From positions 124,001 through 188,000 of the forward strand of contig CALYLW010001022.1 of assembly GCA_944989445.1 (NCBI GenBank): a stretch of 64,000 bases of DNA, given 5' to 3'. Of the stretch, positions 47,693-58,869 are shown piece after piece. Source of the stretch: Ampullaceana balthica (lineage: Eukaryota > Mollusca > Gastropoda > Lymnaeidae). Every line of letters starts with the position of its first letter. Position 1 is the first letter of the stretch. The position numbers and the translations under genes are program-made. Under the pieces are notes generated by a model. It searched no databases. It saw only the letters and a program-made list of their open reading frames with translations, and had not been told where the DNA came from.

Positions 47693-47965
47693 CACTACCA
47701 GCTGCTATTTTGTTACAAACACTACCAGCTGCTCTGCTCTGTTGTAACAAACACTACCAGCTGCTCTGTTGTAACAAACACTACCAGCTGCTCTGTTGTA
47801 ACAAACACTACCAGCTGCTCTGTTGTAACAAACACTACCAGCTGCTCTGTTGTAACAAAACTACAGTCCTGTACCACTGCTGCTTACAACCAAAATTGTG
47901 TGTAACAAACACTACATGCTGCTCTGTTGTAACAACTGTTCCTGGCGATAGTACACCAAAATGTG
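47693..47965. repeat. 27-bp minisatellite, about 8-9 copies
   Basis: The unit is AACAAACACTACCAGCTGCT followed by CTGTTGT. The right-hand copies are degenerate. The Tyr-Gln-Leu-Leu-Cys repeat frame is a by-product. Confidence 0.9.
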
Positions 47966-48116
47966 TGTAACAAGCACTATATCAGCTGCTGTGTTTTAAC
48001 AAACTGTTCATGACGATTTAAGCTCGTTATTAAACAGTGAAAGTGGTGGTCGGTGGGGATTATATTATTGACCCAACAGCGAGATGGCAGTAATAAGTTT
48101 GAACCCTTGTCATTAC

Positions 48117-48370
48117 TTTTTGAGTGGCATGCGCGCTCGGCTGGCATACCGATGATCACGGGTCGAATCTCCGTGAAGACAGGGATTTTTCCCCGGGTCC
48201 AAGGGTTGTCCCTGAGTCCACCCAGATCCAAATGGGTACATGACACTAGTTAGGGAAACAAAGGCGGCTGGGAATTGCGTGGAACTCTCATAGTCATAGA
48301 ACGGCATTGTCTGTGGACGCAATAATCTTCTGTATAGAAGGAGCGTCTGTATATATAAGGCAGATAAGAC
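48117..48370 (+). mobile_element. tRNA-derived SINE, copy 3
   Basis: Plus-strand copy with a diverged head (B-box-like GGGTCGAATCTCC), a related body and the tail CTTCTGTATAGAAGGAGCGT ending in AGATAAGAC. It is more diverged than the copies at 26262 and 46722, so probably an older subfamily. Confidence 0.8.
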
Positions 48371-48966
48371 AAGCAGCGTTTGATTAAAAAAAAAGTTCAT
48401 GTTTTTCATTTACCATAAGCTTTCGAACAAATTTATTAAAAATCCGTATTGACATATTTTACTGTCTTAGAATCTATTATTTTTATGAGTAGTTGTTGCA
48501 AGTTACCGGTAATCAGTTAACGTTTTATCTCTTCATTGATTAAATAACTTTAAAAAATGTAAATGTGAACTTAAATTTTACAGTTTAAGACATAAGGTAT
48601 GGATAACAGAATAAATCAGACACAATGAGGTTATTAAAAAAAGCAAAATATCTGCTTAAAATTTCTTTAATATCAATATTATCATTTCTAATGGAATATT
48701 CTGTCGTTTATAAAAAAAATTTAGAACACATAAATTGATCTGTTTTGTCTGCAAGGTATACATTAGTGCGTTCTTTATGACGTGTTTTTCTTCTTCTAGT
48801 TCTGGCTAGAGTGCCTTTAAATAAACTTTATATGATATCACAAAGAGTAAGAGAAAATCTGTCAGGTCAAATTTCATTATATCTTCCCAGTGTTCGAATT
48901 CTACATCCAGTTAAATAATCTCTCTTGTCTTTAAACACATAACAGACATAGAGCTTGTAGAACTAA
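48371..48966. other. AT-rich spacer
   Basis: No gene recognised. Confidence 0.4.
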
Positions 48967-48967
48967 A

Positions 48968-49042
<75 letters not shown>
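48967..49042. repeat. (TA)n microsatellite, about 37 repeats
   Basis: An uninterrupted TA run that could extrude as a cruciform. Confidence 0.98.
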
Positions 49043-49044
<2 letters not shown>

Positions 49045-50486
49045 TGATATTAAAAAAGACATTAAAATATTACGTTTTGTGTCAAGTGTATTCTCTGGAA
49101 AAAAAAGAGCAATTGATGCAAATAAAAACAAATAATTACGTTTTTCATTAGTTGACATTAAAAGTTAAATAAATCAGAAACTAGTTTAAGGTTCAATAAA
49201 ATTCAACGTTCCTTCGATTCATTTGGTCAGTTTAACGTCACTCAGACTTGAAAGGTTACCACTTAGAGAGCTCCACTAGGTCATCCATGGCCCACTCGAG
49301 CTCGACCTACTTAATAAACATTGCCTTATTTTATTCACAGACATTACTCAAATACTGCCTCTAGTACTCACACATACTACAAGCATTACTCTTCTAATAC
49401 CACTAGCACACTACACGTTACAAATATTACTCAAATACTACAACTAGAGTACTCACGCATGTTATAAACATTACTCTAACTCTATAATTACAAATAGAAC
49501 ACTCTTCCCCTTTTTTTGGGAGTTAAAACACATTTATTTTCAGAAAAAAAACACCATTTCCAAAGCGCTCGACACGAAAGATTTTTTTAATAATCTAATG
49601 ATTATAATCTACAAAAACTAAAAATCTTCGTCGAACTCAGGAACACCCACACGTTCCTACAGCAGAGATCTCCATTTGTAATCATAATAGTCAGCCATGT
49701 TTTCTCACATCATTTATTATTGATAACGGCGCCCCCATTTGGGGAAACGTGGCTCATATTATACCCAGAGTTCCTTGAAACATTTCGTGTGTGCCTAACC
49801 TTAGAAACCTATTCGCACAACAAATGTGACCGTAACCCGAACAGAGGAACCGTATTATTCGAGGAACATCAAACAGACAACTGGGCGGTAGTTGCATTTC
49901 ATAATACATAGCTTAAAGATAATCAATTAAAACTTAAGTCGAACTTCTGCCTCACGGACTTGATTGCTCTTTTAAAGGTTTTTTTTCTTTTCAAAATGTA
50001 AACAAAACTGAGGAGGTTTGGGGGGGGATGTTGCTAGAAGTTTCATTTTCCAGTTTGAGCTTTGAGATGAGAAATGTTTTTGTTCTTTCTGTTTGCACAC
50101 CTGGGCGGAACTCAGCCTTAAGAAGTTTTTTTTTCTTTTCATTTATTTTTTTCAGTCTCAATCGCCAGGGGTGGGGTGGGTTGAGACGAAAATCCTTTCA
50201 CTTTCTACACGCAAGGCTTTTCAGGCAGGTCACTGGCTGGTTCACCCAAAAGCGCTGGGATCTTAAGATGTACAAATGTACACTTAGCTGCGCGGAAGCA
50301 CATAAAATAAGCTCGACTGCTCTTCTTCCTCGCCGTGTCACAACATACGGCTACCGTTGCCTCATGTGCGACCCACGGTTGCGTCCCGTTGCGTGTCGAG
50401 TTACTGCCCTTCCTCGAGAAACTCACACAAACAAATTCCCCCAAGCCTCGAAGGGAAAACTGGAGAGAGTGATTTGTGTGAGGGAG
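49043..50486. other. Spacer with degenerate CATTACTC repeats
   Basis: Degenerate units containing ACATTACTCAAATACT occur at about 49325-49500. The stretch 50030-50480 is GC-richer with opposing open frames but no recognisable protein. Confidence 0.35.
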
Positions 50487-51015
50487 TGAGCAAATTTGGT
50501 GAATGGAGTAAGCGGTTTGGTAAAGAGCACGAGTGGTTTGGGGAAGAGAGTAAGTGGTTTGGTCAAGAGAATAAGTGGTTTAGTCAAGATAGTAAATAAT
50601 TTGGTGAAGAGAGTAAGTGGTTTGGTCAAGAGAATAAGTGGTTCAGTCAAGATAGTAAATAATTTGGTGAAGAGAGTAAGTGGTTTGGTCAAGAGAATAA
50701 GTGGTTCAGTCAAGATAGTAAATAATTTGGTGAAGAGAGTAAGTGGTTTGGTCAAGAGAATAAGTGGTTCAGTCAAGATAGCAAATAATTTGGTGAAGAG
50801 AGTAAGTGGTTTGGTCAAGAGAGTAAGTGGTTCTGTCAAGATAGTAAATAATTTGGTGAAGAGAGTAAGTGGTTTGGTCAAGAGAGTAAGTGATCTGGTC
50901 AAGAGAGTTTATGGTCTGGTGAAGAGAATAAATGTTTGACCAAGAGAGTAAATGGTTTGGTGAAGAGAGTAAGTCGTTTTTTTATGAGAGTAAGTGATAT
51001 ATTGAAGAGATTAAG
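50487..51015. repeat. 21-bp minisatellite organised in 63-bp higher-order units
   Basis: Three 21-bp subunits, typified by AATTTGGTGAAGAGAGTAAG, GGTTTGGTCAAGAGAATAAG and GGTTCAGTCAAGATAGTAAA, form a 63-bp unit. These start at 50598, 50661, 50724, 50787 and 50850. Flanking subunits are less ordered. Both strands have long open frames because 21 is divisible by 3. Confidence 0.95.
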
Positions 51016-51334
51016 TGATAAGGTCAATCGCTAATGATGACAACATTTTTGTCAAACAATATCCTTTATTCTGATAATTTCATGCAGTCCATTTCGATTG
51101 GTCATGTAATGTCCGTTTATTTATTGTCACGTTGTCTCAACTTGTTTGTATCTTAACTTTTAAATATCGATCGATTCTACAAATATATATTTCCCATTTT
51201 CTTACAGATACAAAGGATCGGTGTCTCCCATGCCATTTAACCCTCCCTATTCCCCAAACATAAAGCATTGTTATCACATAGCATTACTTGTGTTACGATC
51301 ATCCTTTCTTCGACCATGGGGGTCATTATAATAA
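51016..51334. other. Unique AT-rich spacer
   Basis: Nothing recognised. Confidence 0.4.
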
Positions 51335-51810
51335 AAAATAAAATAATGTAAAAAAAATCTTTTTTTAAAAAGGACACGCTTTTATTTACATATAGAAAGT
51401 GCACTAAAAAGAAGAAAATAAAAATTTTCTATGAAAACAGGTGAAATCGGTGAACCTATCTACTGCACATAAAAGCGTGGGGCGCCCATCACAAATCATT
51501 TCTCATTGCAACTATTCTCTTACATATAGATAAGTATTTCTAATTAATGTGATAGTAGCATTTCTATGATCAAAGTTGTGAAACTTTTACTGTTTATTAA
51601 TATTCATACAAATTTGTTTTTATGTTTCGCAGCCTTGTACACGATAGAGAGTTGTGATGAGCGCCCCACGCTTTTATGTGCAGTAGATAGGTTCACCGAT
51701 TTCACCTGTTTTCATAGAAAATTTTTATTTTCTTCTTTTTAGTGCACTTTCTATATGTAAATAAAAGCGTGTCCTTTTTAAAAAAAGATTTTTTTACATT
51801 ATTTTATTTT
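51335..51810. mobile_element. Fold-back element with about 160-bp inverted arms
   Basis: Left arm 51335-51494 and right arm 51652-51810 are inverse copies with only a few small differences, separated by about 157 bp. Each arm carries the ACGCTTTTATTT end and the AAAAAGGACACGC tail seen in the element at 44821-45226. The arms meet at GGGGCGC near the loop. Confidence 0.9.
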
Positions 51811-52389
51811 CTACTTTTTAGTATCCACATTTTTTAAAATTGATTTTTCGACCTTATCAATTCAATTTAATTAGTTAAACTTCATTGTCAATAACTTAAA
51901 TGTGATAGTGGTAAAAAGAAAGATTATTCATTACAAATTTATGTATAATACAACAAAACACATTTTCCCTAACTGAATATTGAACCTCGTACCCCCCATG
52001 TCGGCAATCGATCACGCTTTATATTTCGGCCAGAAAGACTTCTTGTTGATAGTACTTTTTAAAGTTATAATAAAAACTCTTATATTTAAATTTTAAACGG
52101 CCCTTAAAAACGAACGGTCATTACAACCTTAGGAAAGAGTGAAGAAATATTAGGGTTCCGATACGATTCCGATTAATCGTCCCATCACTAATTAACGCTA
52201 ACTAATTAACCACGTACATAAAGAAATTTCAAGCACATGTTAATATTTTGCCGCCATATTGGTTTTCGTTTTAACTCGATCATTGGTTATGTCGACGCCA
52301 TTTTTCATACCCCAACGCCGTCGACTTAACCGGTTTCGACTGTAATTGTATCCCTCTAGGGCGAATTGAGGCATGGTTCATTGATGCGA
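51811..52389. other. AT-rich spacer
   Basis: No gene. A GAACCTCGTACCCCCCATG stretch at about 51985 weakly resembles a tRNA-like segment. Confidence 0.35.
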
Positions 52390-52625
52390 GTGATACTATT
52401 TTATATAGGCAAAAACTAAAAACTGAAAGTGCAGTAATTTAATTACGGGTACATCCGATCGATCTGAAGTTTTGATACAATGCAATGTCATCCACGATCT
52501 ATATGTGGTAAAATTTTGAGATCTCTGGGACCATCAGAAGTGGTTTAATTTTACGTTACAAGATTTGAAGGAAAGATGGATGGATACAACATACAAACAG
52601 TGTGACTTAAATAAAAGCGTGTAAT
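52390..52625 (-). mobile_element. ACGCTTTTATTT element, partial copy
   Basis: Read inversely, it matches the left half of the element at 44821-45226, including ACACGCTTTTATTTAAGTC, CAAATCTT and GAGATCTCAAAATTTTACC. The right end is missing. Confidence 0.75.
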
Positions 52626-52629
52626 AAAA

Positions 52630-53104
52630 TGCACCCCCCACACAACCCCCATATTACAGGGATCCAAACACCCCAAGCCAGCCTTGTTACCAAAGGACAA
52701 TATTTCGAGTTGTATCAACTCATGTAACCAGTGTTGTAGTTCCTTGCAAACATGTGAATCAGTGCAGAATCTTGCTGGTAAAGTTTCGTGGAAAAACCAA
52801 AACATTTTTTTTTGTTTGCCCGTGGAACCCTACTATTTACCATTCAGCAACTGTTTAGCCATGAGCTTTGGTTAATGAAGCAAGTGTTCATTAATAAACT
52901 AAACTTTGCGTCCATTAACAAACTACGTAAACCTTAAGTTCATTAATAATTTAAACATTATGTTTTACAGAATTTGGCTTTGCGCTAATGTTGACTAAAT
53001 ACAGCAGAAAAATAAGGAGAGAAAAAAATAACGTCGATCTGATGGTTTCTTTCGTTGAAATGTAAAGATATTCTCTTACAGTTTAGCGGCTCTAACGAAT
53101 AGCA
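52630..53104. other. Spacer, no gene recognised
   Basis: Short frames on both strands without similarity. Confidence 0.4.
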
Positions 53105-53139
53105 TACAATAAAATGAAAAGGTCAGCACCTTTGGCCCT

Positions 53140-53890
53140 CTCGCTCTTTATCCATCACCCTTTGTATCCATAACCCTTTATATCCATAACCCTTTATATC
53201 CATCACCCTTTGTATCCATAACCCTTTATATCCATCATCCATTGTATCCATAACCCTTTATATCCATTATTTTTTGTATCCATAACCCTTTATATCCATC
53301 ATCCCTTTGTATCCATAACCCTTTATATCCATCATCTCTCGTATCCATAACCCTTTATATCCATCATCCTTTGTATCCATAACCCTTTATATCCATCACC
53401 CTTTGTATCCATAACCCTTTATATCCATCATCCATTGTATCCATAACCCTTTATATCCATCACCCTTTGTATCCATAACCCTTTATATCCATCACCCTTT
53501 GTATCCATAACCCTTTATATCCATCATCTCTCGTATCCATAACCCTTTTATATCCATCATCCTTTGTATCCATAACCCTATATATCCATCATCCTTTGTA
53601 TCTACACCAGGGGTCGGCAACCATTTGAGACGGAAGAGCCCAAAGTTACAATTTACTAAATTTCCCAGTTTTTAAAGAGCCACTGACATGACTTTTGAAA
53701 ATATATAATTATTAATACTTGCGCATGGAACTGGAGAGCCACATCTTCAAATCGAAAGAGCCCGAATGTGGCCCGCGAGCAGGATGTTGCCGTCCCCTGA
53801 CCTACACCCTTTGTATCCATCACCTTCTGTATCCACAACCTCTGTATCCACAATCTTCTGTATCCATCCCCATTTGTATCCATCACACTC
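53140..53890. repeat. 16/32-bp minisatellite, interrupted by an hAT MITE
   Basis: CCCTTTATATCCATCA and CCCTTTGTATCCATAA alternate to give a 32-bp period through 53605. After the MITE (53608-53799), degenerate CTTTGTATCCATCACC units resume to about 53890. Confidence 0.9.
53608..53799. mobile_element. 192-bp hAT MITE inserted in a minisatellite
   Basis: It starts CAGGGGTCGGCAACC and ends GTTGCCGTCCCCTG. Flanks ATCTACAC / ACCTACAC match at 7 of 8 positions. Internal GAGCCCAAA and CGAAAGAGCCC blocks belong to the same MITE type as other CAGGGGTCGGCAAC elements of animals. Confidence 0.9.
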
Positions 53891-54044
53891 CGCCTGTACC
53901 TTTTTCCTGTACTTGCTGTACATTGTTTCTCTTTACGCTGTACCAACCACCTTTCTTCTTTCAAGTCAAACGTCGTTTTCCCAGTCAAACACAAAGCTGA
54001 TAACATTTAGAGATAGATGAGAATCTCTCATCTCTCCCAACCTC

Positions 54045-54610
54045 CTATGGCGGATTAAGGGGGGCGGGGCTGAACGGGCTAAAGCCAGGGGCCCCCGATG
54101 ATTAGGGGCCCCCAAATTTAGTATTTAGTAATTTGCATGAATTCCTGAAAATATCATAAATTAAATAAATTAATTTTAAAAAACTGATTTTATAGGCTCA
54201 CTAAGAGAAAATATTAAAGATTATTGTTTATACTTTTAAACTTCACCACTTTCAACAGGCTCGTGTGGTCTTAAGTTAGAAAGTCGGCATGCTGTGCAAG
54301 CTGTCACGCGATCGATTCCCGGCGTGGGCACAACATTTTTTTAAATTGTACTTTTACACTAAATATTAGGGTACCGGCAAACAGTTATTTCTTCGTATTC
54401 CATTTTTTCATGAATAATCTTCGGCTGGGAAGGCCGATCCCGTAGTACAGACAAAGTATGTTAAAGGAACCGATGAACTATTAAGTTACAGTTACTAGTT
54501 ACAGTCTTATATTAGCTGCTAGCAATTATTTCATTTAAAGGGGCGCTGGCTGGATAGGGCCCCAGTTTGGATTGCAGCCAGGGGCCCCGTGCAGTCTTAA
54601 TCCGCCCCTG
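54045..54610. mobile_element. GGCGGATTAAG-type TIR element, about 566 bp
   Basis: The left end CTATGGCGGATTAAG is mirrored by CTTAATCCGCCCCTG at the right. Subterminal GCCAGGGGCCCC blocks match the copy at 9039-9350. A tRNA-like stretch (GATCGATTCCCGGCG, about 54310-54324) lies inside and could be a SINE fragment; weak. Confidence 0.75.
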
Positions 54611-55225
54611 CCCACCTCCCCCGACCCACAATTACACACACGAGCCAGAGAGTTCCTCTGCCCCATCATGCACAAGAACAGAACAAGAGCGCGGTTTTAT
54701 CATCTGTGGTTGAAATATCCGTGCAGGTGTGAGGAGGTAAACTGTAAATAATCCGTTTGTTGCAAGTTTCAATGCCATCAACAACTTTAATGTATTCTAC
54801 AATTGTGTCCAACATTTAAAAAAAAAGATATAATAAAATGATAATAACCAATTGAAAACCAGCGAGGGAAACTATAAGCCTAATAAATATTGGACACATT
54901 AATTTTTTTTGAGGTTCGCTTTATATAATATTTTAAGTGTAAAATACCTTTCATTCATTATTTTCAGAAATTGGCAGAACGTAAATTAGATTTTTATTAA
55001 ATCAAGCATATTTAATGACTTTAACATATTACACCGATTCAATGATTAGATTATCAGTGATATCATATCTTTTAATCCACATTGATGGTCAGGTTTCTTT
55101 CAAAATTAATTTAATAACAATAAAACGTTTTTTAAAATGATAAACGTAGCTTATGTACACTCTGTCGGTTTATACGTTGCAGCTATGATATGTACTAGTT
55201 TGTGCTGCGGCGCCGTGGCGCCTGC
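54611..55225. other. AT-rich spacer
   Basis: No gene recognised. Confidence 0.4.
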
Positions 55226-55239
55226 GGAGCCCACTTTTT

Positions 55240-55465
55240 AGGGTGCCTACGGCGCCCACCTTTTTCAAAAGCCCAACTTACTTGTCCTTTTATGATAAAT
55301 ACGTAATATTAAACTTCCTTAAATGTAAACAAAGTATTTTATAATAGGGGTTGTAGGGCGCCTACGGTGCCCACTTTTTTTTGGGTCAAAAGCCCAAGTA
55401 ACTTATTCTTGTATGATAAATACTTAATATTCCTGAAATGTACAAAAGGTATTTATATAATATTT
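55240..55465. repeat. 115-bp tandem duplication
   Basis: GCCTACGG at 55244 and 55359 marks two diverged units sharing TCAAAAGCCCAA, TATGATAAATAC and TAATATT blocks in order. Confidence 0.85.
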
Positions 55466-55499
55466 TTTTACAGTGCTAATCACCACACGATTTTTTAAC

Positions 55500-56053
55500 T
55501 AATTTTAGAAAGTGGCGAACCAAATTACTGCACCAAAAATAACTCTTTGTGTCAGTCAGCACTGTTTACAACACAAATGCTGACGTCAAAGGTTCGTGCT
55601 TTGTTTGGTTAATGTTAATCTGGAAACCAAAACGATTATGATTTTTAAGTCTATATTTTCAATTTTAAAAAAGCAGAGTGATGTCCCTTAGCGTTAGGCC
55701 AAAGTGAGTCAGTCATACATAATTGAGGGTAAATATATAATGTTTTACATTGAATGCATCAGTGCAGTGATTCTTCTTTGTGTACAATGATTTTTATGTG
55801 AAGCGCTGTGAGCCCAGCTACTTGCGCCATATAAATTGTATAATTATTATTAACTAGTGTATCACCCGTCAAAAATGACGGACGTTTTCAAAATAAATAC
55901 AAATCATATTAAAAAATAACGCAATACAGAACTTTGATTTATTTTATCTATTTTTATTTGATTCATTTATTATCATATTGAACAATTTTATGCTGAACGT
56001 TCGAAAAGTGTTATTTTTGGTGCAGTAATTTGGTGCGCTGCTTTCTAAAATTA
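55500..56053. repeat. Inverted repeat pair of about 45 bp, 460 bp apart
   Basis: AAATTACTGCACCAAAAATA and its surroundings (55500-55543) recur inverted at 56010-56053 with about three mismatches. The enclosed region includes GTGTATCACCCGTC. Possibly the ends of a non-autonomous element; no target duplication seen. Confidence 0.7.
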
Positions 56054-56079
56054 GTAGCACTATAAAACAAAATCGCTCG

Positions 56080-56140
56080 CAGCGCCACCTAACAGCATTA
56101 CATCCATACAGCGCCACCTAACAGCATTACATCCATACAG
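56080..56140. repeat. 29-bp direct duplication
   Basis: GCGCCACCTAACAGCATTAC plus ATCCATACA occurs twice in direct succession. Confidence 0.9.
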
Positions 56141-57115
56141 ACAACGGGAATTATGTATATTGATTATTACTCTTGCACGAACTGTTTGAATAAAAAAAAA
56201 GAACTATCTGCATATTTTTTACGTTGTATTGTTCATGCGTGTATGCAATTTCGGGGTGGGGCGGGGGTGGTCTAGAGGTCACATGTTAACAACTCACGGC
56301 AACTCAACCTGCACTGTATTTGTTTACATTTTAGTCAGTCATACCTGCAATCTGTAGAAATTGTTGATTCATTTTTATTTCATAATACTGATAATTTCAT
56401 TCAGGGTTCATGCCACACATCTAAGTACAGCTCCTCACCCCAGCCAATCCCCTTTACCTTTCCTAATCTTAGCTCGGCTTTCAACTACCACCCCAAACAT
56501 TCGTCCGCGGGGCCGGGGAGAGGTCAGTGTTGTTATTTCAATCTCGTAGACCACCTCACTCCATAAACTTACCCAACTGACCGTAAATGACCTGTCTTTC
56601 CCACCCTCCAACAAGCCAGCGACTCCTCTTCGCCACTGGTCCACTAGCCCGCCGCTCCCACCCCACTCCACCCCACCCCACAATAAAAACGACTGAATAA
56701 AATTGTTTTCATTTTCCCTCCAGGCCACCAAGGCAGGCTCTGCGGGACTTCCACACCAAGTGTGTGGATATCTCATGGTGATGTCGTCTCGTACAACTCT
56801 GTCTATATTCACAACGAGTTGCCGGGTAGAGATGCGGCCAGATTTATTAATTCTCACAGCGAGCATTACTCGTGCTTAGCATTGCTGCAAAACGATGACT
56901 TTCTCTTGATTGTCTTTCGTTGTTATTTCCCTCCCAAGCTGTTCTCAGTCTTGTAAACAATGGGCATCACGGTCCACACAGTTCGCCATGCTCGGGGAAA
57001 AGGGGGGGGGGAGCTCCATACAGTTTACGTCAAACTTTAATATGTGTGATCCCCTACGCCTACGTAAAACCTAAAATAGATTTTAATGTTTCACATTATG
57101 GTTAGTTGAATAGAT
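56141..57115. other. Unique region with opposing open frames
   Basis: The segment 56400-56960 is GC-richer and open on both strands (minus 56435-56866, plus 56762-56956). A TTTCCCTCCAG on the plus strand near 56723 resembles a splice acceptor. No frame matches a protein I recognise, so no gene is called. Confidence 0.3.
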
Positions 57116-57121
57116 TCAGGC

Positions 57122-57740
57122 AGCATATGTCAATAGTGTCCTGTATATGTCAATAGTGTCCTGTATATGTCAATAGTGTCCTGTATATGTCAATAGTGTC
57201 CTGTATATGTCAATAGTGTCCTGTATATGTCAATAGTGTCCTGTATATGTCAATAGTGTCCTGTATATGTCAATAGTGTCCTGTATATGTCAATAGTGTC
57301 CTGTATATGTCAATAGTGTCCTGTATATGTCAATAGTGTCCTGTATATGTCAATAGTGTCCTGTATATGTCAATAGTGTCCTGTATATGTCAATAGTGTC
57401 CTGTATATGTCAATAGTGTCCTGTATATGTCAATAGTGTCCTGTATATGTCAATAGTGTCCTGTATATGTCAATAGTGTCCTGTATATGTCAATAGTGTC
57501 CTGTATATGTCAATAGTGTCCTGTATATGTCAATAGTGTCCTGTATATGTCAATAGTGTCCTGTATATGTCAATAGTGTCCTGTATATGTCAATAGTGTC
57601 CTGTATATGTCAATAGTGTCATGTATATGTCAATAGTGTCCTGTATATGTCAATAGTGTCCTGTATATGTCAATAGTGTCCTGTATATGTCAATAGTGTC
57701 CTGTATATGTCAATAGTGTCCTGTACTTGTGAATCGTGTT
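57122..57740. repeat. 20-bp minisatellite, about 31 copies, almost perfect
   Basis: The unit is ATGTCAATAGTGTCCTGTAT. A single C-to-A change (about 57621) is visible before the array decays at its right edge (from about 57725). Confidence 0.98.
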
Positions 57741-58124
57741 TTAGACGGTACTTAAATAAAATCATACATTTTGTCAGATATTAAATTGTAAAATGTTGTC
57801 ATTATACCTAGAATTGGTTACTTGAAAGTACCAGAGTAAGAAGAGTAATTTTTAAAGAAATAGAGGTAGAAGAGTAAACATTACTCTAAACTCTAAACGA
57901 ACAAAACTGTTTCGAGAAGGAAGTGGAGAAACGCGAGATGTGACCTTTAAAAATAATTTTCATTTAAAAAATCCATAACATGTATCGTCACAAGACACAA
58001 GAGATATGCAAGTGCACCAAGTTTCAAGCTCACTAAACGGAAAGTGGTTGAACATTCAATGCCAGAGTTTGACATGGTTGGACAAGAAAGGAAGTTGACA
58101 GAAGCCAGGTGACTGAACCCCACT

Positions 58125-58285
58125 GTACACAGACTAACTTGACCTCACTGTACACAGACTAACATGACATACCTGTACACAGACTAACTTGATATACATG
58201 TACACAGACTAACTTGACCTCACTGTACACAGACTAACTTGACCTCACTGTACACATACTAACTTGACCTCACAGTACACAGCTC
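58125..58285. repeat. 25-bp minisatellite, about 6-7 copies
   Basis: The unit is ACCTCACTGTACACAGACTA plus ACTTG, with ACATAC and TATACATG variants. Confidence 0.95.
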
Positions 58286-58289
58286 TATA

Positions 58290-58869
58290 TTCTCACAGTT
58301 GAGATGTTCTTTTTGTGTGTCTCTTCTAAAATGTTGAAAGCTATTGTGTTTAATACAATTCTTAATGTTGCTATACCCCAACGCTGCATTTTTAACTCCT
58401 GGGTGTTCGGTATTGAATTATTAAGAGAAGGTCTGGAAAATTTGGAGATGTACTTGTCTCTAGAGGCACAGAGATCTAATCTTCTGGGATACAGTTATTA
58501 AAATAAGCACGTACAGTATATCATTTTATTTTATAAATCGACGGTAAACTAATTATCCACTTGTGCCAAACAGATCCACCTTGCGTTTTCAGATAAACTT
58601 TGTAAACAAATGCATTTTTGATGTTCAATGTACCACGTGTTTATTTTTAGCTTTCCCTTCCATGCCAATATATCACCAGTTTCTCTCTCTCTCACCCTCT
58701 CTTTCCTTTTGGGGAAAAAAACGTGTGTTCTAGGCGCGCCTTTAATCGATCTTGATATATATAACAACATGTCAACAACGCCATCAGACGAGGAAACCGT
58801 TTTCAACTGCGCGAGATTATTGCTGTTTTATCGTGGCTTCTTCAACTCTCGCGTTAATCTCGCGGCTAA
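58290..58869. other. Spacer, no gene recognised
   Basis: Short frames without similarity. Confidence 0.4.

Noticed and set aside
50423..50939. Open frames on both strands with Leu/Thr or Val/Lys/Ser repeats
   Set aside because: By-product of the 21-bp array; both strands open to the same extent.
54240..54350. Additional SINE with a B-box-like GATCGATTCCCGG
   Set aside because: No convincing A box at the right distance and no shared tail, so it was left as a note under the enclosing TIR element.
56435..56956. Possible exon with acceptor TTTCCCTCCAG and open frames on both strands
   Set aside because: No frame resembles a known protein, and the evidence is limited to composition and one splice-like motif.
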